Source: Paraspadella gotoi (lineage: Eukaryota; Chaetognatha). Taken from it: a stretch of DNA of 64,000 nucleotides. Below the pieces are notes generated by a model that saw nothing but the letters and a program-made list of their open reading frames with translations, made no database searches and had not been told where the DNA came from. The stretch lies in NCBI GenBank assembly GCA_051294375.1, contig CM119264.1:26446008-26510007 (forward strand). Direction: 5' to 3'. Below are positions 32,120 through 44,193 of this stretch, one piece after another (positions within the stretch are counted from its first letter, which is position 1; every line of letters starts with the position of its first letter). Position numbers and translations under genes: made by a program.

Positions 32120-33694
32120 TCACGAAGACGGAGATTCGATAATATGAGATTGTCCTATCCGACGAAATTTGACGTAAGCCGTTACGGTAACCATGGCGAT
32201 GATGATGATGGGAATCATCATAACCGGAAATACGTTTCCTGAATCGACCCAAGGAAAAACTGTTGGTAGACTGTTTCAAACGGATAATTTTTTATACCTG
32301 ACTCAGCAGTAAACAGTAACAACAAAAATGATTAGAAACATAATATATCCCCTAATTCGTTTAGTTTATTTTTTCATTATTGTGTAATCCTTTCTTTCGT
32401 TGTGTTAATTGGATTTAGAAGATACGTTTGAAATGTTTTACAACAACGATTTTTTTTTAAATTTTCAATCAGAAACGTACATGTTTCGGCTCTATGAAGG
32501 CTATAGAGCTATAGAACTATAGAGCCGAAACATGAACGTTTCTTATTGAAAATATAAAAAAAACGTTGTTGTAAAACATTTCAAACGTCTCTTCTAAGTT
32601 TATTTTTCATATTTGAACGAAGTAATAATGTTTCAGTGGGTAAAAAAAGATTAGTCACAAACGTCAAAACTCCACTGGAAACAACCAAATTGTTAAAAAT
32701 TATGTCGGGATTACAATTAAATACGAGTATTGCAAAGGATATTATTTAATTGCACCTCCGAGGTCGGTGGCGTCGCAACTCATGTACCGCAGGCACGGTA
32801 CGACAACGACCCTGTCACCGACGCAACGTCGCCCGCCGAGTCTCGCCTTTCGAACGCACGTGCGGTGACGGTGGGCGTGGCCTTGATAGACAACGTTGCC
32901 GTCGTCGCGTCTCTGGACCGGCGATCGACAGGTGGCGTTGCATTGGGTGATGAAATTGAGGCGCCAGACGCCATCGACTGAGAATAAAAATTTGGTAATT
33001 TAATATAAATAGTAATATTAGTAGATTAACTACTAGTACATCTGTAAGTTTAATATAATTTAATATAATTTTTATATTGGTTGTACCAATTTCATAAAAT
33101 TCAGCTCCTTGTATTTTGATGCTAGTGCGGAGTACAATAAGTATTCCCCGATCTAATACTTAAGGGAGTGGTCTTTTCATACAATTGAAACATTCTTTGA
33201 AATATTTTCCACTTCATTGATAGGGAAGCCAGGTAATCTGGGAGTAAATAAACGGGACTGTGAGAGAGTCTTGATTGAAAGCTTGCAGGGACCTGCTATG
33301 TAATTATCTTGTAAGAGTGATGGAGGCCTTAAACCACCAAAGCCTGTCCAAAGTCAGGGGCAAGATAGCTTATTTATTAAATGAATGGATAATTATTATA
33401 TTGGTTGTACCAATTTCATATATTTTAGTGCTGGAAATGACGAGATTCGATTACGAAACCTTCCAACCCACCTCCCCGGCAATTAGGTTCCTGCAGACAT
33501 CTCTCAGTCCGACGCCCAACTCCGCCGCAGATGTAAGAGCAACTCGTTGGCATCATCGTCATTTCGGAGAAAAAACAAAATGGCGCCGATCCGCATCCGT
33601 CGCGAATCGAATCGGGGACGACGCTTTGCACGGTGGCGCCGTCGACGGCGAGACGAGTCGTAGCGAAAACGAGAACGGCGCCGAAGACCTGCAT
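32120..33694 (-). CDS. array gene B: complete receptor-like protein (signal peptide, cysteine module, TSP1-like, transmembrane)
   Basis: Three phase-1 exons, 33694-33472, 32977-32756 and 32238-32120, give 187 residues ending SSPSS-TGA. Residues 1-19 (MQVFGAVLVFATTRLAVDG) are a signal peptide. Cys34, 40, 52, 56, 66 and 72 form the module (CGSAPFC...SCSYICGG). The second exon starts VDGVWRLNFITQCNATC and ends with TSP1-like spacing (RTCVRKARLGGRRCVG...C....C). Residues about 151-172 (FPVMMIPIIIIAMVTVTAYV) are a membrane helix, fused in the last exon to a 16-residue basic tail (KFRRIGQSHIIESPSS). The donors GTGGGT and GTGCAA are weaker than in gene A. Intron 1 contains a 0.36-kb insertion and intron 2 a fold-back element, 32415-32600. 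A mirror copy is at 53470-54741. Type I surface protein by inference. Confidence 0.83.
32415..32600. repeat. fold-back element in gene B intron 2
   Basis: Long inverted repeat: GTTTGAAATGTTTTACAACA with its complement at about 32567-32590, enclosing ACATGTTTCGGCTC and GAGCCGAAACATG. The motif GGCTC...GAGCCGAAACATG is shared with the hammerhead-like site at 22160, but CTGATGA is replaced by CTATGA, so it looks like a decayed relative. Confidence 0.75.
33063..33421. mobile_element. 0.36-kb insertion in gene B intron 1, absent from the mirror arm
   Basis: Both ends carry TATATTGGTTGTACCAATTT followed by CATA. In the mirror arm (about 53755-53790) TAAGTTTAATATA runs straight into the TTTTAGT..GAAATGACG sequence. 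No coding potential; the element class is unknown. Confidence 0.6.
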
Positions 33695-34008
33695 GTTGAG
33701 AATAAAAAGTTGGGCCGATGGGATGGGACCGATCTTTGGAGTTGAGAATATTTTACGTCAGCGAGAGAGATGAACGGAGATATTGATGATGGCGGCTTTT
33801 ATAATAATTGTGGAGAATAACAAAAGCCCTGAAGGATATCGGGGCGAAAGTTAAAGCAAAGCACCCGGAACCGACGAGTAAAAATACTTGGCTCATTGGG
33901 CGGTAAATCCCCTTGTTTTAAAAAGGTTCAATCATTTGAGAAGAAAGCGAGAAATTGGGAACCGAATGAGAATTGAATCTACGATATTCAAATTATTGTA
34001 CTGTACAA

Positions 34009-34902
34009 TAAGGCGTAGTGAAAGTTACTTACGAAAATTCTAAAAGTCAATTATGAACAGTGTGGATAAGGCGCTACGTGGGCTGAAGATGACTATCCAT
34101 AACTTCTATAACCCCCTCTAGCAGACATGGAACGGGTCCTGGGCTTGGAACCAGGCTTGAGGGTTTGCCACGCCCCCAAGGCGGCTTACGGCCGTCCTCA
34201 CTCTTCCCGCAGGGTAGGTACCGGGTTGGGATTGAACCCGGTACCTAGTGGTCATGAGCTGATGGCTTTACTCAATGAGCCACTGGGTGAACCTAGGCAA
34301 TGCCTAGGTGAACCTAGGTGAACCTAGGCAATGCCCGACTACATACCATCAGTGAACATTAATTTGTAAAAAAAATTAATTTTATGTTTTTTAATTTTCG
34401 CAGTAGGCTATATTTATATATAGTACTATCCTTATAAAATCAAAAAAATTTAAAATAAGCTTCTCTTAATTTTGATTGCAGATTTGAAATCCTCATCAAA
34501 AGTTGATAAAAGAAAATATAAATCATTTTTAAAAATTCTTTCATTAAGTGGGTTAAAAATTAAAAAAAACTATATTTAATATATAAAAAGTTAATTTTCA
34601 GCTTAAAATATAGCTTTTTCTAATTTTTGACCCACTTAATAAAGGAATTTTTCAAAAAGAGTTATATTTATTTTTATCAACTTTTTATGACGAATCCAAA
34701 TCTGCAAAAAAATCTTTAAAAAAACTGTTTTGAAATTTGAACATTTATTGGTTTAGTACTAGTATAAATATGGCCTACTGCGTAAATTGTAAAATTTATT
34801 ATAAATTTTTTTATTACATAAATATTTATTAGTATAATGTTGTTCGTTCCTCACTTTTAGAATTTTAATTAAAGTTAAATTTAGAAATTTTACTACGCCT
34901 TA
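34009..34902. mobile_element. MITE family M1 copy carrying a nested SINE
   Basis: Ends TAAGGCGTAGTGAAAG and TTTTACTACGCCTTA. The MITE sequence GAACAACATACC is interrupted by 34057-34342. Mirror at 52180-53127. Confidence 0.82.
34057..34342 (-). repeat. tRNA-derived SINE family 2
   Basis: On the minus strand GTGGCTCATTGAGTAAAGCC (A-box-like) is followed by ACCGGGTTCAATCCCAACCC (B box GGTTCAATCC), the internal Pol III promoter layout of a tRNA. A GC-rich unrelated body follows, ending CCTTATCCACAC. Short CCTAGGTTCA repeats precede the A box. Mirror copy at 52789-53076. Confidence 0.75.
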
Positions 34903-35227
34903 CAATATAACCGAAGTTGGACGAAACCGAAACCGTCCTATTTGAAGCAACGTAATGATTCGGTAATTACAAGTTTGGAAACTAACCGAACTGTAGAAGT
35001 TTTTAATTACGGTAAATTATCTAATATCTAATCATTTTATTAAGTAATCTAATAATATCCTATATTATTCTAACATCATGAATTTATCCGAGAATTAAAA
35101 GTTGCCGACTTTCCGGATTAAAAAAAATGCAAGTCATTCTGTTTATGGTAAGTACAATCTGATCGCTGAGTAAGGATTTAATTGTAAAAAATCTTTCAAG
35201 ACTCCGCGATGAAAAACCTCGATCAAA

Positions 35228-35286
35228 ACACGGCATTAAACACGCCATTAAACACGGCATTAAACACGGTATTAAACACGGCATTA
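35228..35286. repeat. 14-bp tandem repeat, four to five units
   Basis: Unit ACGGCATTAAACAC. Confidence 0.8.
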
Positions 35287-35384
35287 TTTCCCAATATTTC
35301 TAGCCACTTATCGGGCGTTAAAATTGTATTGAAATGTAAAAAGGTATTTTACTTGCCTCAAGTCGTATTAAAATAGTGAAAGAA

Positions 35385-35465
35385 AAAAGAAGGAAAGAAA
35401 GAAAAAAAGAAAAAAAGAAAGAAATAAAGAAAAAAGAAAGAAAGAAAAAAGAAAGAAATATAGAA
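35385..35465. repeat. (GAAA)n microsatellite
   Basis: Imperfect GAAA/GAAAAA units; mirror at about 51550-51660 as CTTT. Confidence 0.85.
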
Positions 35466-36239
35466 AACAAGAACGGTAATTACAATGTGTTGCGCCGCAG
35501 TGACTTTATTTTTATGTGTATTTCCCTTTGATTAGATGATATGACATAACATGACATGACTAAAAACTTTTTGCCCATGTATTTATGACTTACAATTTAT
35601 AACAATTATATCTTTTATTCCTTATAGCTTTAGGAATTCCTCAAGCTGGCGCTAGCAGTCCCTTGGATTTGAGTCTTTTTTCTGTCTTAACAAATGAGCA
35701 ATCTACTATAGGCAAATTATATGCATTTTTAACATATGTGGGACAGACCGACGGATAGACATACCAACCGACGGACCGAACGACCGACAGACCGATCGAA
35801 AAGTGACTTATAGAGTTGTTCCGCGAGTACTAAAAAGAAAATAATAAACAAAGAATGAAATATGGAAAATAGGAGAAAAAGAAAAAAATAATGAAAATAA
35901 AAATGTATTTAAAAATATAGAAGCTAAATACCAAACAAACGAATGACAAATTTAAACAGCCATAGGTTATAATTATTACGTAATTATGACATATCTAATT
36001 GGAATATTATTTAATATGGGGTGGGAACGTCAAGCGGTCTATTACTCAGAATGGCTTTTTATCTAAAAGAGTGCGATTCGCTGAAATCCAAAACAATCAA
36101 TGATCATGAATATGATCTTTAAGGCACAAAGATTCCCTTTGTTCATCATCTCAACAATGATTTGAGTCGAAACCTTTTCCCTTCAAAATGACAATTTTCC
36201 ATGTCGCCCATATTCGAAAACAAAGCTTTCCTTTGCCAA

Positions 36240-36720
36240 AATGACAAACTAATGTCACCCAACGACCTCGGACGACCTTCAACGACGCCGACGACGACAA
36301 CGACGACTTTAAACGCGACTCATCGTCTCATTAATGACTATGACGTCATCAGAATCTTCGCCTAACTTTTTTTTTTTCCTTTTTTCTTCCCTCCTTTGTT
36401 TTTCTATTTTTAGCTCGCTTTATTTTCTTTTCTTTCTTTCTCTTTCTCTCTCGCTCTCTCAACGGCGGCCGTGCTTCCCGACAAAGGGGCGCGCTTGGGA
36501 AGCACGCAACGCGTCTCGCGAGCGACGGCGGTGCCGGCAGCCGACGCGGCGCCGATTTAGGGCTTGAAGCTCTCTCTCTCTATCGCTCGATGGCTGGCGA
36601 TGCGGCGGCTTCGACGGCTGAGTATGCTGAGGCTCATATTGAACAAAGGCGACTCTGGCGGAATAAGGCAGAAACCTGAATTTTGAAACGGCGATAGATG
36701 TCACGACCAGCTTGTTCGCA
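36240..36720. promoter_or_regulatory. CpG-rich patch with CRE palindrome
   Basis: Contains TGACGTCA (36341-36348), then CT-rich sequence and a CpG-dense block (GCGTCTCGCGAGCGACGGCG). A short frame starting MAGDAAASTAEYAEAH (36591, stop at TGA near 36679) follows. It could be a promoter with a first exon, but no downstream exon was identified. The CRE is conserved in the mirror arm (50611-50618). Confidence 0.35.
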
Positions 36721-37079
36721 AAGCAATAGTTGATGAAAAAACAAAAGACAAATAGGGACTCTTGATAATGATTTAAAGGAATTAAAATGGAAATAAGATT
36801 TTAAAGCCAGGGGAATGCATTTTTATCATTGATAAAAACTTTGAAAGATTTTGTGACCTCGCGTCCGGTCATTTTCCTTGGTCATTTAGTTGACCTTTTC
36901 AGACCAGTCTTTTCACCGTTCTAGTCACTTTTTTTTAGCCGAAAATCTCGTCACTTGTTATTCGATCATAATCGTTTCTCTGGAAAAGATCGGCCGTATG
37001 GAACCGTAGTTTTTGCTTTTTTACAAACTTATTTATCCCAAAAAAATTTAAAAAATAGAACTAAGTCCGACCTAACCGA

Positions 37080-37515
37080 CCGAGCTGCAACGACCGCCGC
37101 ATTCAGGAACGCAATCCCTCGACGGATACGCGCGGAGGTTTTGAGCTGCTGCCTTTCGGCCCTGGCCCGGTTCGCCTCTCCTTAGTTAACCCGGGGTCTT
37201 TGGCCTCCGCCGATGACTCCGTATTGACGTGAATCTTCGAGCGGACGTCCCGTCGCCATGTGACGGGTCGAGGCAGAAACCTCGGCCAGAGGGCGTCCTG
37301 CAGTTCTTGTCTCCGAGAGGCCGGATTACAGAGGCTCGCCACGGCCCCCGACGAGGAGACGAGCTGTTGGTGAAAGCCAATCCTAGAAAGAGAAAACCAT
37401 CAGTAGAAAGGCGCCAGTGATAGACATCTGCGGTGCCGGCACCGGACGTTGCGTCGCAAAGACGTCGTCGCGCGTGACGGCGAATTTCCGGCGCCTCGAG
37501 GTGAATCCGTGATTC
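37080..37515. other. CpG-rich patch, coding status unclear
   Basis: GC-rich block. The minus strand is open for 110 codons from 37518 (MESRIHLEAPEIRRH...), while the plus strand is partly open too. No domain, and the mirror copy (49380-49850) has shifted frames. Candidate exon or CpG island. Confidence 0.3.
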
Positions 37516-38065
37516 CATCCGAATTTCTCCTCCTTTGCTTGCTTCCCTTCAACCATCCGGCCAGTTCTCCCTATTCATTTGTTTGATTCATTCCTCAGTC
37601 GTTTGATTTATTCAGTTCTGTTGTCATTTGGGAGGGAGAGGGGCTTTGGTATAGTGATAGCGACCACGACAAGCCCCAGGCCATTGTCTTTACGTAACTG
37701 GAATATGTGGCAGTAATATAATTTATTTAAAGAATTAGATAGTTGGCCAGTGACTACTTTAGATAGGCGATAATATTAGTAATTATGATTTGTTTATATA
37801 TTTTTTTTTCCCTTTACGAACTTTTTTTTTCCCTCACAATTTTCTATTTCGATTTTTCGTCGTTGTTGTTAGTCTGTTGTTTTTGTTGTTGTTGTTGTTA
37901 TCCACGTCGCTGTGGCAGCCGTTATATTAAATCAGCCTTTCTCGGACTTTTTTCCTTTTTTTCCCTCTAATTCGACAGAATTCGTCTTCGGAAATGTTTC
38001 CGTCTAAAGGTCAGACTTTTATTTTCGGCCAATTCCCTGGGAAAAAGGGGAAAGGAGGCAAAAAT

Positions 38066-38154
38066 AGGGGGAAGAGGGGAAGGGAGAGAGGGGAAGGGGG
38101 AAGGAAAAGGGGAGGGGAGATAGGAGGGGAAGTGGGGAAGGGGGTAGAAAATAA
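38066..38154 (+). other. G-quadruplex-capable purine tract
   Basis: At least eight runs of three or more G with short A/AGA spacers, e.g. GGGGAAGAGGGGAAGGG. The complementary C-rich tract is at about 48690-48790 in the mirror arm. Confidence 0.7.
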
Positions 38155-38419
38155 TGGTGGAAAAAGCGTAGGAGATGTAAAACCGAAAGGGTGAGGAAAT
38201 CGGCCGAAAAGGTAAGTCGTGAATGTGATGAGTAGTGTTGTTTATTATAATGATATGAACGATGTCATGAGATTGGAAAGTCAGTTTAGTGCAGGGTCGT
38301 TGCTATGACCCATTCATCTACTAATTAAGGTATTAATCAAATTATTTTCCATTGTAACTAATTGGAAACTGTGTTATGGAAAAAACTCCACTAAGAAACG
38401 ACGATTTGGTTAACTCAGC

Positions 38420-38909
38420 AATTTTTCACTTAATTTCTCTCCTCTTCCCCTTCTCTCTCCTTCCCAATCCTCCTCTCTTACCTTCTCTTCTCTTTTATCC
38501 CTTTCTTTCTCTTCTCTTTCTCTTCTCTTCTTCTCTCTCTTCTCTCTCTGCTTCTCTCTTCTCTTCTTCTTCTCTCTTCTTTCTGGGTAAAAAACGCAAC
38601 ACGCTTAGTTGCAGATTATGCAGCAATGTAGTGAAAATATCTTGAGAAATCGCTCGAGTGAGAGATAGATGAGGACGTTTGATGACTGGACCGCCAACTA
38701 CCATTTTGCTGACCTGTATTTGTCATAAGACAAAAGTTATTTCTCTAATGCTTTTTGAATAACATCATGCGTTCTTCTTTCTCCGTCAGAGTCTCTAACT
38801 TTCTCTTTCTTTATATTTTACTATATTTCATTAATAATTTCATCCCATTCTAAAGTTTACTCTCTCTGTAAATCTCTCCTCCTCTTTCTCTCCTCTTCTC
38901 TCTCTCTCT

Positions 38910-38954
<45 letters not shown>

Positions 38955-39855
38955 TCTCTCTTCTTCTTTCCTTTCTTTCTTACTTTTTTCACACAACTTT
39001 TTTCTCTGTGTCTCTCTTCTCTCTCTCTTTCTTATTATTATATTCTGTCTCTCTTCTCTCTCTCCTCTCGTCTCTCCTCTTCTCTTCTCTACTACTCTCT
39101 CTCTCTCTCTTCTCTCCTCCTTCTCTTCCGCGGGTTCTTACCAAACAAAACTTTATCGATTTGCTAATATAATAATTAAATAACTTTTGCCATTACATTT
39201 TTTCTCTTAAAACTTTTATTAGCAGAGATTATCGTTTTTTCTTAATTGTTGTTTTGTTTCGAGAACCTTCAAACAATATTCTTGACCAAAGCCTCATGCG
39301 AGAACCGAAATTTTCGCGTCTTTTATGGGACTAATAATACCCCGTATAATTCCATAAATATAACCCTATCTCTAATATCCCCCCAGAAGCTCTGAATTGA
39401 CTCCCCTAATTTCGATTCATCTTGAGCACATATCTCGTGCCATTTAGACCAGAAGAGATCACTGACCCGAAAGAAATCCTTGCAGTGATTCGGAACGGGC
39501 CACCTTACCTTTCTTCACTCACCTCTCTTCCGCTTCAACCCTTCACCCCGACCCAAATGACTTACTCACAAAATTATCTTCCCTTCTTTTGAGCATCGCG
39601 GCGTTTCCCTTCAATTCATTAGCCCAATGTATCCATAGCTCGCATAGCCCAGTGCCCGTGGGATTTCTTATTTCGCTTACTACGCTTTCGAAAAAAAGCC
39701 TCGCCCCTTTTCTCGGGCGGTCATCGTGCCCTCAGCCCTGGCTCGTGCTCGGAGGCCCCACCTGGGATTGGCTTTTTAGCTGGCACAGCCTTGTGCGAGG
39801 AAGGAAAAAAAAATATTTTGGATGGGATGTCTCTCTCTCTCTCTCTCTCTCTCTC

Positions 39856-39937
<82 letters not shown>

Positions 39938-41106
39938 TTTCCAAAAAAAACTTCTCCTCCTGGGATGTTTCGTTTTTCTCCATCCTCCATCAATAACAAG
40001 CGAACTGGGCAATTAGACTTTGCATATAAGATGGGCCCTTTGGAGGAAAAAAAGGCACGTTTTTTTTTTGCGATTGGCCGGCGCGGAGAACGCGCCGCCG
40101 CCGCCCGCCGCAGCCCGCCGCCGCAGCCGCCTCTGCCGTTCCGTTCGATTTCCTTTTTTTTTTTCGTAATAATCCTTACTTCTCTTATTTTTCTCTTTCT
40201 TCCTTTTCTGTCCTTTATTATTTTTTCTTTCCTCAGAATTTTAAACATTTACGCTTATAAAAACGTTTTTTTACGCTCTCGTTTCGAACATAATTCAGCA
40301 TAGCTGAACAAAAGTGGGCGGGGGGTGTGAGAGAAGAGAAGGCGAGATAGTGGGAAAGGGAGAGGGATAGAAGGTCAGGAGAGAGAAAGAGGTGGAAAGC
40401 GGTTAAAGAGGATTGTTGAAAGAAGGAAGGTAAGGAAGGGGGGGAAGTAGTAATTTGGGGGAAAAGAATTAAGGGGTAAGGTGGGAAACGTGTGAAGAAG
40501 GGGAAATTGTCAACAGAGGAATTTTACAGGAGGTGAGAATAAAGGGGGAGAGAATGAGGTTAAGCTTAATAGAAGGAAAATCGGTTAGCGATTAGGAGGG
40601 ATAAGCGAAAGGATTTAAAAAAAAAGACGTTTAAGCGGGAAATGGGTGTTGTAGTTTAATTCGAAAAAAAGAGAAAATAAGTTTGAAAAAAAAGGCAAGA
40701 AGAAAAGAAACGAGTTAAATTTGAGCGGAAGGATATTAATCTTTTTTTTTTTCTTAACTTCGTCGTAAGCAGTTTTTTCCGCTTTGAGAAACCGACCCGG
40801 GACGGTCGGTAAGTTAGATCGCGTCTCGACCAAAACCTTCACCCATCTGTTGATCCGGAAGGGCTCAAAAAGGTTAATTCTATTAATTTAAGAGTTTTAG
40901 ATTCTCAATCATTGTAGTTCTTATTTAACAATCGCCGCAAAAGAAGTAACGTCCACTCAGTCGCCCCATCCTTACCTCAACCACTTTCTATCCACCTGGA
41001 CACAATTTTTACGTTCCACTTATACACACAGACAAGCGATGCGTTTGCTTTCGATTCAAACTCGACGAATTCAAAAAACGCGTTTCTCTCTCTCTCTTCT
41101 CTCCTC

Positions 41107-41142
<36 letters not shown>

Positions 41143-41300
41143 CCTCTCTCTTCTCTCTCTCTCTTTTTTTTCTCACTGTCTGTCAGTCTGTTCTGTAAGG
41201 TCTATTGACTTCTGTCTAGCTGTCTGTGTCTATTTCCTATTTCTTTACGAAAGTTTTATTTTCTCTCTCTCACTTTCCTCTCTCTCTCTCTCTCTCTTCT

Positions 41301-41331
<31 letters not shown>

Positions 41332-41466
41332 TTTTTTCTCTCCACTGTCTGTCAGTCTGTCTGTAAGTCTAATTTGACTGTTCTGTCTAGCTGGTCTGTT
41401 GTCTATTTCATCCTTTTTTCTTGACGAAGTTTTTATTTTTTCTCTCTCTTCATTTCCCTCTTCTCT

Positions 41467-41514
<48 letters not shown>

Positions 41515-41545
41515 TCTCTCACTCTCTCTCTCTCTCTCTTCCCCT
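38420..41545. repeat. 3-kb pyrimidine-rich domain with several (CT)n microsatellites
   Basis: CT-dense runs at 38445-38580, 38870-39120, 39831-39934, 41086-41170, 41262-41325 and 41443-41540 separated by T/C-rich sequence. Long S/L- or R/E-repeat readings here are artefacts of the dinucleotides. Confidence 0.88.
40070..40260. promoter_or_regulatory. GC-rich patch with inverted CCAAT box and TATAAAA
   Basis: CGATTGGCCGGCGCGG contains an inverted CCAAT. It is followed by GCC/GCCGCC-rich sequence, T-rich sequence and TTATAAAA near 40254. Retained in all three copies (also 44310 and 46700). Possible promoter; the gene it would serve is not seen. Confidence 0.3.
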
Positions 41546-43548
41546 TTTCGTTTTCGAGGTTGGTCGTCTCTTCGCCTTCCTTCGCCTCTTTCGCGCGGAA
41601 AGCTGCGGAAGGTCGTCCCAATCCATCGCCACATAATCTCATTTACATATTTTAGTAAATTACCTCCTTTCGACTTTTAAATTGGTTTTTTTCTTTTTGA
41701 TACGTTTACTGGAGAGAAAACTGCTATAAATAAATGTTAAAGATGAACATGTCTCTAACGGAATTTTTCGGACAATGGGAACAAATTTAGTTCAAACAGT
41801 TGATTGATGTGATTTTTTGATGATTTATTTAATGAATTTTTGGAATCCTTTATAATTTTTGCGGGGTGTTTTTTTTTTGCCTATCAAGTTAGTATTACTT
41901 TTAACATGTTCGGAATTTAGTTTGCGCGTTCATATACAATTTGTGTAATTAAAAAAAAATTTGGAGACTTTTTTCTGGTCGACTGAATTGGTCTTAATTT
42001 GTCCTCATGCTGTTTAGTGTTAAATGAAGTAAAAACAAAATAATTTTTTGACTTGACCTAATTTGATATATTTCTGTTTTTAATCACTTTTCGAATACTT
42101 GATTTCTGTCCAAATAAAATTAATTTTATTGCCGCTTCCACACACGCCCGCCAAAGGAAGACGAGAAAATTAAATTCCCTTCCGGTATCGGAAAAGAACG
42201 AACGTTGATCATAATCTCTAATTAATGGAAAGTTTTAAAGAAAATTAAACAAACAAACACGAAACCGTAAAAAGTAAATCAAAGGAAATATAAACGCCAG
42301 AGAGAAAAAAAAAAACACAGGAATCTCTGGGGAAAAAAAAAATAATCTTGTAAAATAAAAAAAGCGATTGGGGGGAAACTTATAACGAGAGACCCGGGCC
42401 GATAATAGTTTCAGGGCCACATCGATGGCTGCGGCCCGCGACTCCAGCCGCTGCCGCCGCCGCTGCTGCCTACGAACTCACGCTGCAGCAGCCTGTTCCA
42501 GCTTGCCTTGCCCCGCAAAACTGTCGCCGTCCCGTCTATACATTTTCCAGTCTCGGATGTTTTAAGCCTCTCTTGCCCGAAAAACCCATCGACGTTCCTT
42601 TTCGCTCCGCGTTGGCTCCTACTTCGATTTTCTTACCGGCTTCCGCTGCCGCTCCTGCCGCGTCGTTCCTGCCCTCCTGCGCGAATTCGCGAAGGCGCCG
42701 GAAGAAGGTCGACGGAAAATCAAAATAAAAAATCGCGAATAAAAAATCCGGAAATGATGATTAGAAAATGGCCAGTGATTTGATTTGGTATTTTCAACAA
42801 TGAAATTGAAAAACTTAAATAACTATTATTTCTTTTTTTTCCCACTGTATAAATATGAAACCACCTCTTTTCTTTTTAAAAAAAACGGTTGCGCTATAGT
42901 TATCTTCTCTTATAACATAGAACTCACTGGGTGGAATTTTCTATGCTTTCAAAATACGGTTAAGACATGATTTCTTTTTACGACAATCAATCTAATTACA
43001 GGTATTCTGACATAACTAAGATTTGAAAAACTAAAACGCATTTTTCACGAAGGGAACTTTTAAAGATTTAAATTTGCTCGTCAGCATTTCTATCGCGTTT
43101 TTAGATATAACTACTGCTTAAGGCAAAACAATGGCACGTATATTTTTGTTAAATTCTGTTTTCCTTTTTTTTTATCCACTTATTTTTTCTTCTCTTGAAC
43201 CTTTCTCTCTGTCCTTCTTTTTTTCTCTCTTTCTCTCTGTCTTCTCCTCCCTTTTCTCATACTTTTCTGCCTCAATATTTCTCTGTGTTCATCCCTTTCT
43301 TTTCTCCTTAGACTTTATTTCCCTGCCTCTCAAATCTCTTTTTTTTTCTTCCCTCTCTGATCTCTTTCCTCCCTGTTTTTATCTTTTCTTTTCTTCAATT
43401 GTTTCTCGTTTCCCTCCCTCTCCCCATTATATTTTAATTTTCTTTTCAATCTTTTTCCCTATCTCCTTTCAATTTTTTTTCACCCATTCTCTCTTCTTCT
43501 CTCATTTCTTTTCTCATTTCCACAATGGTAAGAAAATCTCTCTCTTTT
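41546..43548. other. AT-rich then CT-rich sequence with CpG-rich block 42420-42715
   Basis: 42424 starts a plus-strand frame (MAAARDSSRCRRRCCL in the second copy at 63713) within a CpG-rich block; frames disagree between the two copies, so coding cannot be decided. 43140-43548 is T/C-rich. The first 1.15 kb reappears at 62871-64000. Confidence 0.4.
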
Positions 43549-43573
43549 NNNNNNNNNNNNNNNNNNNNNNNNN
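43549..43573. other. assembly gap (25 N)
   Basis: 25 N followed by a duplicate of sequence seen 4.4 kb earlier. Confidence 0.98.
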
Positions 43574-44119
43574 TACATTTTTTCTGAAAACTTTTATTCA
43601 GAGATTATCTTTTTCTTAATTGTTGCTTTTGTTTCGAGACCTCAAACAATTCTGCGCAATGAGCAGAGAACCGAATCGGCTTATGACTAATAAACCCCTA
43701 ATTCCAAAATAATCCCACCCTAAATCCCCCAAAGCTCATTGTCCCTCTTCGATCTCTGGCCATATCTCCGCCTTTGACCAGAAATCCCTTACCCGAGACA
43801 TCCTTCGATTCCGAAGGCCACTTACCTTTCTCACTCACCTCTCTTCCGCTCAACCTTCACCCCGACCCATGACTTACTCACAAATTTATCTTCCCTTCTC
43901 TTGAGCATCGCGGCGTTCCCTTAATCATTGCCCAATGTCCATAGCCGCATAGCCCAGTGCCCGTGGGATTTCTTATTCGCTTACTACGCTTTCGAAAAAA
44001 GCCTCGCCCCTTTTCTCGGGCGGTCATCCGTGCCCTCAGCCCTGGCTCGTGCCTCGGCCCCACCTGGATGGCTTTAGTGGCACAGCCTGTGCGAGGAGAA
44101 AAAAAAATATTTGGATGGG

Positions 44120-44193
<74 letters not shown>

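Noticed and set aside
32730-32981. Plus-strand 83-codon frame over gene B exon 2
   Set aside because: Antisense shadow; the minus strand carries TSP1-like cysteines and GT-AG borders in phase.
39721-40303. Long open frames of repeated RE/ER or SL/LS on both strands (also 41039-41680, 43878-44270, 46489-47188, 47576-48430)
   Set aside because: They are translations of (CT)n/(GA)n dinucleotides, open in several frames at once, without splice or domain evidence.
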